This document shows, piece by piece, positions 44,365 to 51,823 of a DNA stretch of 64,000 nt. Each line of letters starts with the position of its first letter. Within the stretch, counting starts at the first letter, position 1. The stretch is from NCBI GenBank assembly GCA_014656495.1, contig BNCN01000020.1:47940-111939 (forward strand). Reading direction: 5' to 3'. Below the pieces are notes generated by a model. It saw only the letters and a list, made by a program, of their open reading frames with translations, did no database searches and had not been told where the DNA came from. Made by a program: the position numbers and the translations under genes. This stretch comes from Comamonas sp. KCTC 72670 (GTDB lineage: Bacteria > Myxococcota > Myxococcia > Myxococcales > Myxococcaceae).

Positions 44365-46218
44365 TCAGGGGAAGCGGTCCACTACCGTGACCACGGACCA
44401 TGGCTGGGCACGGGTGTAGCCAGGCTGGGAGCCTGGGGACTTGGTCATGCCCGTCTCATTGCCTAGGACGAAGCACACCGGGTACTCCTTGCCGTCTGGG
44501 GTCCTCGCGCGTGTGTAGCGGCCCTGGATTTTCTCTCCGCCCGTCCAGAGGCGACCATAAAAGAGCGTATTCGCGGGGAGTTCACCCAGGCTCTCATCGA
44601 GCCGACTGGTGATGGGCCCGTCATGGATGACGATTCTGTAGTTGGTCTGGTCCGAGTCATCCGGCTGCTGAAGGTCGAGCTGGATGGGCCCGCCAACGCC
44701 GATGGGGAGTTCCAACTGGCGCATTGACTCCAGCGCCTCCGTGGGACACCTCGCGGGGCTGGGCTGTACCTGGGCACCCGAGCAGGCATTGAGACTGGCG
44801 GCGGAGAGGGTGGCCAGCAGGTAGTGGTGGAGTCGGGTGGCGCATCGCGCGTGGGGCTCGGTCGTGGACATGGCGTCTACCGGCCACGGTGCCTCTGCGA
44901 TGGAAAATGGATGGGCCGTGGCGGGAAACCCAGTGTCCGCTGGTCCTTCGGTCCGCGCCAGTTGCTGAACGGGAGGGGAGGTGGGGGTTCCAGGTGGCAA
45001 GCTCACTCGGGTCAGCGCCCCGAGCGTGCACACGGCCAACGTCAGCCCTCCGGCGATGCGCATTCGCCGGCTCGCAAGTCGTTGCGCTGGAGGGCTTGCG
45101 GACTCCGTGGTGCGTTGCGCCTCGACCTCCGACCGCACGCGGCGTCGCCGCCAGCGCTTCTCGCGGTGGAGTTGGACACGCGCCTCCCGCAGGGACCTCG
45201 CATGAAGAAGGGCCGTTTCCTCTCCGGGGGCGATGGGGCCCCAGCCACTTCCCTCCTGGGTCGTGCGCGTCGCCGTGGATGCGCCCTCGTACCAGTCGAA
45301 CAGCGGCACGTCCCAGTCGGTGCCTGCGTGGACGCGTGTCTGATGAACAGCCCTGGCGAGGACTTCCGCGCTGCGTGGACGTGCCTCGGGCGTGAACGCG
45401 AGCAGGGCCTCAATCCATCGTGCGAGAGGTTCGGGTACTCGCGGATTGAGGGCTCGCAAGGCGGCGGAGGTCAGGGTGACGTGGGGCTGATGCAGGACCA
45501 GCGGTGGATACTGCTCCACCACCAGCCGGTGGAAGGTCACGCCCATCGCGTAAAGGTCGTCAGCCACCGTGTACGGGTAGTGTTCGGCGTGAACCCCTGG
45601 CCGTGGTGCCTGCATGCTCCAGAGGATGGCCTGCGGGCTGCGATAGGGGCCTGTCCCAGGCGGCAGTCGTGCAGTGGAGGTCAAAGGGCTGGCTTGGGGA
45701 TGCCAACTCGCGCCCCAGTCCAGGACCACCAGGCGCCCGTCTTCTCTGACGCGCAGGTTCTCCCCTTTGAAGTCGCGGTGATACACCGGTCTGCGATGTG
45801 CGGCGTCCAAGGCCCACGCGGACTGTTCCATCAGGCTGGCGACGTGACGCGCCGTTGGATTGCGTGCTCGAGACCAGTCATAGAGCGTGCTGCCTCGCAC
45901 GTACTCCAGCACGAGGTAGGGGTATGCGGCGGCCCCTGTGTTCCATGTCCCCAGGGAACCCAGTCGCACGATGCCAGGGTGACGAAGCAGGCGAAGCGTC
46001 TGAGCCTCGCGTTGGAAACGGAGATCGTCAGGGGTGTGGGCGAGCTTGAGTGCGTAGCTGCTACCTCCGGGGCGCGCACGTACCTCGTACACAGTCCCAT
46101 TTCCACCGCCTCCAATGCGACGCACCACCCGCCAGCGGTCTACGCGTGTCCCGGTAGGCAGCGCCTGAGGAGACAGCACCAACGGCATTGCAGAAGGGGA
46201 GGTCTGCTCCAGTCGCAT
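44365..46218 (-). CDS. Ser/Thr protein kinase with C-terminal secreted-type domain
   Basis: 617 residues from the ATG at 46218 (MRLEQTSPSAM). The kinase domain (about 25-300) has IGGGGNGTVYEV, YALK, HRDFKGEN and DWG replacing DFG (LVVLDWGASW). A basic stretch precedes a single hydrophobic segment (IAGGLTLAVCTLGALTRVSL, about residues 395-415). From residue 450 the protein restarts like a lipoprotein: MSTTEPHARC, a hydrophobic run and the lipobox-like SLNACSG, then a 140-residue beta-rich domain (PIQLDLQQPDDSDQTNYRIVI). This may be a kinase with an outer sensor domain or two genes fused by loss of a stop. The upstream DUF2381 gene is only 29 bp away. Confidence 0.8.
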   Translation of the reverse strand: MRLEQTSPSAMPLVLSPQALPTGTRVDRWRVVRRIGGGGNGTVYEVRARPGGSSYALKLAHTPDDLRFQREAQTLRLLRHPGIVRLGSLGTWNTGAAAYPYLVLEYVRGSTLYDWSRARNPTARHVASLMEQSAWALDAAHRRPVYHRDFKGENLRVREDGRLVVLDWGASWHPQASPLTSTARLPPGTGPYRSPQAILWSMQAPRPGVHAEHYPYTVADDLYAMGVTFHRLVVEQYPPLVLHQPHVTLTSAALRALNPRVPEPLARWIEALLAFTPEARPRSAEVLARAVHQTRVHAGTDWDVPLFDWYEGASTATRTTQEGSGWGPIAPGEETALLHARSLREARVQLHREKRWRRRRVRSEVEAQRTTESASPPAQRLASRRMRIAGGLTLAVCTLGALTRVSLPPGTPTSPPVQQLARTEGPADTGFPATAHPFSIAEAPWPVDAMSTTEPHARCATRLHHYLLATLSAASLNACSGAQVQPSPARCPTEALESMRQLELPIGVGGPIQLDLQQPDDSDQTNYRIVIHDGPITSRLDESLGELPANTLFYGRLWTGGEKIQGRYTRARTPDGKEYPVCFVLGNETGMTKSPGSQPGYTRAQPWSVVTVVDRFP

Positions 46219-46247
46219 GAAGGATTCCTTCGGAGCTGTCGTTTCGG

Positions 46248-47171
46248 TTACGGCGTCAACCGTGCCCATCGCGCACCCCGGCGTCGGCCTGCGTCCCAAA
46301 GCTCCAACGCGTAGGCCGAAGGCAGGGGCCTGGACGCTGGCCATTCGACGATGGCAACCGCGCTCTTGCCGGGCGGCAGACGTGGTTCCTGCATCAACAA
46401 AGGCAACTCCAGCGTCTCCCCCGTAGGCTGGCCGTTCGGTCCCAGGTGAATCAAAAGCGCGACTCCCGGCTGCCAGGGCGCCTCGCTCCGTGGGTTCTCC
46501 AACTTCACTGCGAATGCTCGCCACGCGCCCGAGCGATAAATGCGAAGTTTGTGTGCCTTGAGCCCCGTGTCACTGGCCTCGGTCTCCAGCCAGCGGACGG
46601 ACACTCCAGAACGGGCGATGGCGTCAGCCAGGATTGCGCCCACAAGCCCCTGTTGAGGCACCGTGCTGCGCGTTGATGCCAGCCGAGCCTCCAGCAGCGC
46701 GTTTCGCTCTCGCAATGCCACCAACTCGGCCTCCAGTTGCTCCACGGTGGCGGGGCGGCGCCGGACGTCGACGACCGAGTCCACCACGGTGGCTTCGCTC
46801 GTCAGCTCCAGGACGAGCCGCTGGGGCGCGGCGTCATCCGCGAATCGCAGCACGAGGGGCGGAACGCCTCGCGTGGGCATCGCGACGGACGGCTGGAGCA
46901 GCAGATGCATCCCCGCGACGTCCAGGCGCTGGAACAGGCCCCGGACGGCGTCGGGCAGCTCACTTTCCAGCACGGCCTCCGAGTCGAGCAGCACTGTCGT
47001 CACCACGCCGGGCGCCAACCGGAGGCGTTGAATGGATTCACCGGTGCCTGCGCTCAGGGGCATGGTCCGCTCGATGCGCCGCCATCGCTTCGTGTCCTGC
47101 GCCTGGGCGAGTGCCGACATGCCCAGCAGGAGCACCACCGCCGCCATCACCAACGAGCCAGGGGGGAACAC
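46248..47171 (-). CDS. DUF2381 (TIGR02268) family exported protein
   Basis: About 307 residues from a GTG at 47171, behind GGAGG; another possible start is the ATG at 47147. The signal sequence is MAAVVLLLGMSALAQAQ. The body matches the myxobacterial DUF2381 family: RRIERTMPLSAGTGE, VVTTVLLDSEAV, LVLRFADDAAPQRLVLELTSEATVVDSVVDVRR, a short coiled coil (VEQLEAELVALRERNALLEARL), and a beta-rich C-terminus. These genes are found repeatedly beside serine/threonine kinases in Myxococcus, so the pair probably forms an exported ligand-binding protein and its kinase; the biochemical role is unknown. Confidence 0.85.
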   Translation of the reverse strand: MFPPGSLVMAAVVLLLGMSALAQAQDTKRWRRIERTMPLSAGTGESIQRLRLAPGVVTTVLLDSEAVLESELPDAVRGLFQRLDVAGMHLLLQPSVAMPTRGVPPLVLRFADDAAPQRLVLELTSEATVVDSVVDVRRRPATVEQLEAELVALRERNALLEARLASTRSTVPQQGLVGAILADAIARSGVSVRWLETEASDTGLKAHKLRIYRSGAWRAFAVKLENPRSEAPWQPGVALLIHLGPNGQPTGETLELPLLMQEPRLPPGKSAVAIVEWPASRPLPSAYALELWDAGRRRGARWARLTP

Positions 47172-47290
47172 GCAGGGGCAACCTCCAGGGTTGTAACCTA
47201 CTCGACGGGGATGACACGGCGGGCCGTTCGAATGCCCCGTGTTCTCCGAGCAGGAGCGTGCCCCGTCTGGCATCCCGGGACGGGCGATGT

Positions 47291-47305
47291 CTACCTGAAA
47301 GGTAG
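47291..47305. promoter_or_regulatory. Palindrome CTACCT-GAA-AGGTAG upstream of the Cap4-like gene
   Basis: Six-base arms with a three-base centre, perfect. It lies in the 300-bp gap between the divergent DUF2381 and nuclease-SAVED genes and shares TACCT...AGGTA with a second palindrome nearer the start codon. Confidence 0.45.
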
Positions 47306-47417
47306 TCAGATTCACACAGGACGTCTGAAGGCGATCGCGAGCGCTGGGCGAAAAATCACGAGCCCCGCGATGGGTCGCCCCATGCGTTGGCGTCTTTCTT
47401 TTCGAGCGCCGCCTTCC

Positions 47418-47435
47418 ATACCTCCGGGGAGGTAT
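47418..47435. promoter_or_regulatory. Palindrome ATACCTCC-GG-GGAGGTAT upstream of the Cap4-like gene
   Basis: Eight-base perfect arms, 36 bp before the ATG at 47472. It would suit an operator overlapping the transcription start of the second CRISPR operon. The shared half-site TACCT links it to the palindrome at 47291, although the spacers between half-sites differ (six against three bases). Confidence 0.5.
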
Positions 47436-47471
47436 CCACCGTCTTCCCTGGCGTCGCTATGAGGGAACGCC

Positions 47472-48941
47472 ATGGGAGAGCAGAGCGCGTCTCGCCTGGA
47501 AGGCGACCGCTATCAGCACCTGTTGAGCTGGTACGAGCTGCTCCGCCTGCTGGAGGCGGACAGCCCGTTCGAGTCCGGCCACGTCGAGCACCCAGCGGCG
47601 GGCTCGGCGGATGACGTGACGCTGCACGCCCGGCCCGGCTCCGGCGTGGCCAGCCGCTACATGCAGGTGAAGTGGCACGTCGACCACCGGGACACCTACT
47701 CCCTCGCAGGGCTGGTCACGCCGCCTCGGGAGGGCAACTCCCTGTTGCGAAAGTTGCTGGAGAGCTGGTTGGCGCTGCGGCCCCAGGGGCCCGTCGAAAT
47801 CTGGCTGCTGAGCAACTGGGCCTCGGCGGCGGACCTGGGACGCTACCTGCACGGCAGGGACCACTGCTTCACCGACGCGTTCTTCGTGCAGCCGCCGCGT
47901 GGGGCCCTGAAGAAGCACTGGGCGGAGTGGGAGCAACGGCTCGGCGTGCCAGCGGAGACGCTGCGGGCTTTCTGCAAGGACCTGCGCTTGCGGCTCGGTG
48001 TTGGCGGCATCGCCGACGTGGAGGAGCAAGTGGATGACCGGATGGGGCGGCTGGGGTTGCGCATGGGCCGGCAGCCGCGTGCCCTCGCGGTGGACGGGCT
48101 CCGGGAGTGGATTGAGGTCGGGGGTGGCAGGAAGCGCGTCACTCCCGAGTCCCTACGGGAGGCCATTCGCGCCTGGGGACTGAGGGCCTCGCGGGAGGAC
48201 CTGCCCGCCGTGAGCCTCTGGATTCATGGGTGGGCCCGGCGCACGTGGGATGTGCCTCCCACCGAGGAGCTGGATTGGACGGCGTACTTCGACCGAGACA
48301 CCCGGACGGTGCCGTCGGAGGCGGTGTGGCGGGACACGTTGCTGCCGTCCCTGCGGGCCGTGCGTCAGCGGTTGTCGAGGCGGCCCGACGGCGCGTTGAT
48401 CGACCTGCGGGGCAAGTTGCCGCTGAGCACGGTGTTGTCGGTGGGCTTCCACTTCCCGGAGGTGGGCGGGTATCGCTTCCGGGTCGAGCAGCCCACGCGA
48501 GGAGAGACCTTCTTGTGGCGCTCGGACGTGAAGCCCTCGGGTCGCGGGCTGCGCGTTACCCGGCACGAGGTCCACGCGGACGCAACGGCGCTGCTCGTGG
48601 TGTTCCAGATGACGGGGGACGCGAACGCGGACGTGGAGCGCTTCCTGTCCGAGCGCCCTGGGCATTTCCGCGCCGTGCTCTATCTGGAGCCGGAGGACGG
48701 CCCTCATGATGGCGCGGTCGGTTCGGATGCGGACGCGGTGGCGTTCGCCGTCCAGGCCCGCGAGCAGCTCCGGCGCGCGCACAACGCGCTGCGCACGGAG
48801 GTCACCCACCTCATCCTCTACGCCCCCGCGGCGTGTTGCCTGTTCCTGGGCCAGCGGCTCAACGCCGTGGGGCCGGTCGTGGCCTACGAGCGCACCGGGG
48901 CTTGTGACTACGCGCCTTCGCTCACGTTGCAGACGGGGTGA
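47472..48941 (+). CDS. Cap4-like effector: DUF4297 nuclease fused to SAVED domain
   Basis: 489 residues; GAGGGAAC precedes the ATG. The N-terminal 200 residues match DUF4297, the PD-(D/E)XK double-strand DNA endonuclease of Cap4: LEGDRYQHLLSWYELLRLL, acidic D47/D48 in GSADDV, and Q65-V-K67 in YMQVKWHV as the catalytic strand. The C-terminal half is a SAVED domain (ALIDLRGKLPLSTVLSVGFHF, ALLVVFQMTGDANADVERFL, THLILYAPAACCLFLGQRL, GPVVAYERTGACDYAPSLTL). Cap4 proteins degrade DNA when a cyclic trinucleotide binds SAVED. No CD-NTase stands next to this gene; instead it is followed, 33 bp on, by cas6 and the type I operon. The nearest synthases are the CD-NTase and Cas10 about 25-30 kb away. Confidence 0.8.
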   Translation: MGEQSASRLEGDRYQHLLSWYELLRLLEADSPFESGHVEHPAAGSADDVTLHARPGSGVASRYMQVKWHVDHRDTYSLAGLVTPPREGNSLLRKLLESWLALRPQGPVEIWLLSNWASAADLGRYLHGRDHCFTDAFFVQPPRGALKKHWAEWEQRLGVPAETLRAFCKDLRLRLGVGGIADVEEQVDDRMGRLGLRMGRQPRALAVDGLREWIEVGGGRKRVTPESLREAIRAWGLRASREDLPAVSLWIHGWARRTWDVPPTEELDWTAYFDRDTRTVPSEAVWRDTLLPSLRAVRQRLSRRPDGALIDLRGKLPLSTVLSVGFHFPEVGGYRFRVEQPTRGETFLWRSDVKPSGRGLRVTRHEVHADATALLVVFQMTGDANADVERFLSERPGHFRAVLYLEPEDGPHDGAVGSDADAVAFAVQAREQLRRAHNALRTEVTHLILYAPAACCLFLGQRLNAVGPVVAYERTGACDYAPSLTLQTG

Positions 48942-48974
48942 GCTTCTCTGTCCGCTGTCCGAAAGGTCTCTTGC

Positions 48975-49586
48975 ATGGCTGTCATTGACTTGCTGTTTCC
49001 CGTGCAGGGCGGCCCGGTGCCACTCGACCACGGCTACCTCCTGTTCTCCGCGCTCTCCCGTCACATCCCCACGCTGCATGAGCGCGCGGACATCGGCGTG
49101 TTCACGCTTCGGGGCGTGAGCAACACCCGGGAGTTGCTCTACCTGGGCCGGGGCACGCTGCGTCTGCGGTGCGCCACCGAGGCCGTGGGCGCGTTGCTGC
49201 CGCTGGTCAGCGCGCCGCTGGAGGTCGCGGGACGGCGCCTGTCCCTGGGGGCACCTTCGCTGTATGCGCTGGAGCCCGTGCCCTCGTTGTCCGCGCGGCT
49301 GGTCACCTTCAAACACGCGATGGACGAGGCTTCGTTCCTCACGGCGGCCTCCAAGGCGCTGGAGGCGCTGGGCGTCCAGGCCACGTTGAAGGTGGGGCGC
49401 AGGCGCATTGTGTGCATCGCCGGCAAGAAGGTCGTGGGTTTCGCGCTCGAACTCCATGGGTTGTCGGCTGAGCACTCGCTTCGAGTGCAGGCGCACGGCC
49501 TGGGCGGACGCCGTCACATGGGGTGCGGTCTCTTCCTGCCGCCGGGCCGCGCGGCGCGCGCCCAGTCCCGAGGGAAGGCCGCGTGA
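48975..49586 (+). CDS. cas6: Cas6, MYXAN-type crRNA endoribonuclease (copy of the type I locus)
   Basis: 203 residues; ATG at 48975 after AAAGG. It is a clear paralogue of the Cas6 of the Cmr locus, sharing MLFPV/LLFPV-type start, GGPVPLDHGY, GVFTLRG, LGRGTLRLRC, VTFKHAMDEASFL, RRRIVCIAGKKVVGFALELHGLS and the glycine loop GLGGRRHMGCGLFLPP. It should process the pre-crRNA of array 2, whose repeat has the loop GAGA instead of GGAA. The stop overlaps the cas3 GTG (GTGA). Cross-processing of both arrays by either enzyme is likely given the near-identical repeats. Confidence 0.93.
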   Translation: MAVIDLLFPVQGGPVPLDHGYLLFSALSRHIPTLHERADIGVFTLRGVSNTRELLYLGRGTLRLRCATEAVGALLPLVSAPLEVAGRRLSLGAPSLYALEPVPSLSARLVTFKHAMDEASFLTAASKALEALGVQATLKVGRRRIVCIAGKKVVGFALELHGLSAEHSLRVQAHGLGGRRHMGCGLFLPPGRAARAQSRGKAA

Positions 49587-51823
49587 AGCGGTTGCTGGCG
49601 AAGAGCACGGCCTCGCCCGACAGGCCCGAGGGCGAAGCCACGTTGCTGGGGCACACCGCGTTGGTGCTGTCGGCCGCGCGGCGGCTCCTGGCACACCGGG
49701 GGCGTGCATCGCTCCTGGCCGCGGGTCTTGAGCCAGCGGAGGAGCCTCGGCTGCGGCGCATCGTCCTGCTCGCGGCCGCGCTCCATGACCTGGGCAAGTG
49801 CAGCGAGCACTTCCAGTCAATGCTGCGCCGCGAGCGCACCGTGCCTCAGTGGGTCCGTCACGAGGCGCTCTCACTGTGGCTCTGCTGGCCAGGACAGCCA
49901 CTGTCGTCGTGGCTCCTGGAAGGCGTGGGCGAGTTGGACCTGTGCCTGGCGCTGGTCTGTGTGGCGGCGCATCACCGCAAGTTCCAGACAGACGCCTTCG
50001 CCCCCGAGGACGCTGGGGCCGGGCTGTCGCTGGAGTTGTGGGTCCACCACGAGGACTTCGCTCGGACCCTGAAGCGAATCGCCGAGGAAATCGGGCTCTC
50101 CGCGCCGCCGCTGTTCACGGCGCCCATCACGCTGCGCGCCACGCGGAAGGAGCATCCTCGCGACCAACTCCAAGGGTGGCAGGAGGACTTCGAGCGCGCC
50201 GTGCCCGCCAGTTCGCTCGATGCGCGGCTCCTGTCCGTATGCAAGGCGTGGGTGCTCGCGGCGGACGTCGCGGGCTCGGCGCTTCCTCGGAGCGGTGAGA
50301 AGCAGGACTGGGTGGACCGTCAGCTCACGGCGCCCCATCCCGCCGAGGCCCTGCGTGCCGTGGTCGAGCGCCGCCTCGCGGGCCGGCCGCCGCGGCCCTT
50401 TCAGGACGCCGTGGCCCGGAGCGCGGCGCCCCTGTCGCTGGTGCGCGCGGGGTGTGGCAGTGGCAAGACCGCCGCAGCGTACCTGTGGGCCGCGACGCAG
50501 CACCCTGGCCGCCCGCTGTGGCTCACCTATCCGACCATGGGCACGGCCACCGAGGGCTTCCGGGACTACCTCCACGGCGCCGACGTGGATGCCCGGTTGC
50601 AGCATTCACGCGCGGAGGTGGACTTCGACATCTTCGGACTCCGGGATGGCGTGGAGCCAGGAACCGGCTCGCGTGGCCAGGACCGGCTCGACGCGCTCCG
50701 CTCCTGGGGCGTCGATGCGATGAGCTGCACGGCCGACACGGTGCTCGGGCTCGTCCAGAGCCAGCGGCAAGGGCTTTATGCCTGGCCGTCGCTGTGCGCC
50801 GCCTGCGTCGTCTTCGACGAAATCCACGCCTATGACGACCGGCTCTTTGGCTGCCTGCTGCGCTTCCTCGAAGCCCTGCCGGGAGTCCCCGCCCTGTTGA
50901 TGACGGCCAGCCTGCCTGCCGCGCGGTTGCGGGCCTTGCGCGGCCTGTGTGAGCGAGTCCACGGCCGGAGCCTCGCGGAGATCGACGGACCGGAGGACCT
51001 GGAGACGCTGCCGCGCTACCAGCGGTGGGACGTCGAGGACCCCTGGTCCCTGGTGACACGGTGCCTGCGGGAAGACGGCAAGGTGCTCTGGGTCAGCAAC
51101 ACCGTGGAGCGCTGCATGCGGACCGCCGAGACCGCCGCGGCCCAGGGCTCGCGTGCGCTGCTGTATCACAGCCGGTTCCGCTACACGGACCGTGTCCATC
51201 GGCATGGAGACGTCGTCGCGGCCTTCGCGGAGGCGCGCTGCTCCGTCCTCGCGTCGACGACCCAGGTGGCGGAGATGAGCCTGGACCTCTCCGCGGAGCT
51301 GCTCGTCACGGACCTGGCGCCCATCCCCGCGCTCATCCAGCGCTTGGGACGGCTCAACCGCCGCAGCTCGCCGGAAGCGCCCGCGCCGGTGCGCCCCTTC
51401 GTGGTGCTGCCGTTCGACGGCGCGCCCTACGCGGCGACGGACCTGCGCGACGCGCGCGCCTGGCTCGAACGCCTGGGCACGGGGGCGCTGAGCCAGCGAG
51501 ACCTGGTGTCCGCCTGGGAGACCCACGGGACTTCGGCAGTGCCGAGCCGGTACTCCAGCACGTGGCTGGACGGGCGCTTCGACACATGGCCCGCGCCCTG
51601 CCGCGACGGAAGCCCCAGCCTGACGGTCCTGCTGGAGGAGGACGCCCGGAGCGTCCAGGCGGGCGCGGTGAGTGCCCACGAGGTCACCCTGCCCATGAAC
51701 CTCCCGCCCGAGTCCCTCGAGTGGCGTTCATGGCGGCGCCAGGGCCGGCTGCCATACCCCATCCCTCCGGCGTCCGCGCTGGACTACGACGCCCTGCGAG
51801 GTGCGCGATGGCGAAGGCCGTGA
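49583..51823 (+). CDS. cas3: Cas3, type I CRISPR HD nuclease-helicase
   Basis: 746 residues from the GTG at 49583, overlapping the cas6 stop. The N-terminal HD nuclease is intact: H24 in LLGHTALVL, the HD pair at 68-69 in AALHDLGKCSEHFQ, RHEALS and VAAHHRKFQ. The helicase follows: Walker A GCGSGKT at 290-296, DEIH at 412-415 (a DExH box), MTASLP, VSNTVERC, and motif VI with LIQRLGRLNRR. The enzyme unwinds and degrades DNA marked by the Cascade complex. The following cas8 start lies 16 bases inside the end of this gene. Confidence 0.95.
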   Translation: MKRLLAKSTASPDRPEGEATLLGHTALVLSAARRLLAHRGRASLLAAGLEPAEEPRLRRIVLLAAALHDLGKCSEHFQSMLRRERTVPQWVRHEALSLWLCWPGQPLSSWLLEGVGELDLCLALVCVAAHHRKFQTDAFAPEDAGAGLSLELWVHHEDFARTLKRIAEEIGLSAPPLFTAPITLRATRKEHPRDQLQGWQEDFERAVPASSLDARLLSVCKAWVLAADVAGSALPRSGEKQDWVDRQLTAPHPAEALRAVVERRLAGRPPRPFQDAVARSAAPLSLVRAGCGSGKTAAAYLWAATQHPGRPLWLTYPTMGTATEGFRDYLHGADVDARLQHSRAEVDFDIFGLRDGVEPGTGSRGQDRLDALRSWGVDAMSCTADTVLGLVQSQRQGLYAWPSLCAACVVFDEIHAYDDRLFGCLLRFLEALPGVPALLMTASLPAARLRALRGLCERVHGRSLAEIDGPEDLETLPRYQRWDVEDPWSLVTRCLREDGKVLWVSNTVERCMRTAETAAAQGSRALLYHSRFRYTDRVHRHGDVVAAFAEARCSVLASTTQVAEMSLDLSAELLVTDLAPIPALIQRLGRLNRRSSPEAPAPVRPFVVLPFDGAPYAATDLRDARAWLERLGTGALSQRDLVSAWETHGTSAVPSRYSSTWLDGRFDTWPAPCRDGSPSLTVLLEEDARSVQAGAVSAHEVTLPMNLPPESLEWRSWRRQGRLPYPIPPASALDYDALRGARWRRP

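Noticed and set aside
47231..47462. A short plus-strand frame before the Cap4-like gene, considered as a devI equivalent
   Set aside because: Its composition (Pro/Arg-rich), lack of a ribosome-binding site and overlap with two palindromes argue for regulatory DNA; I cannot recognise DevI in it.
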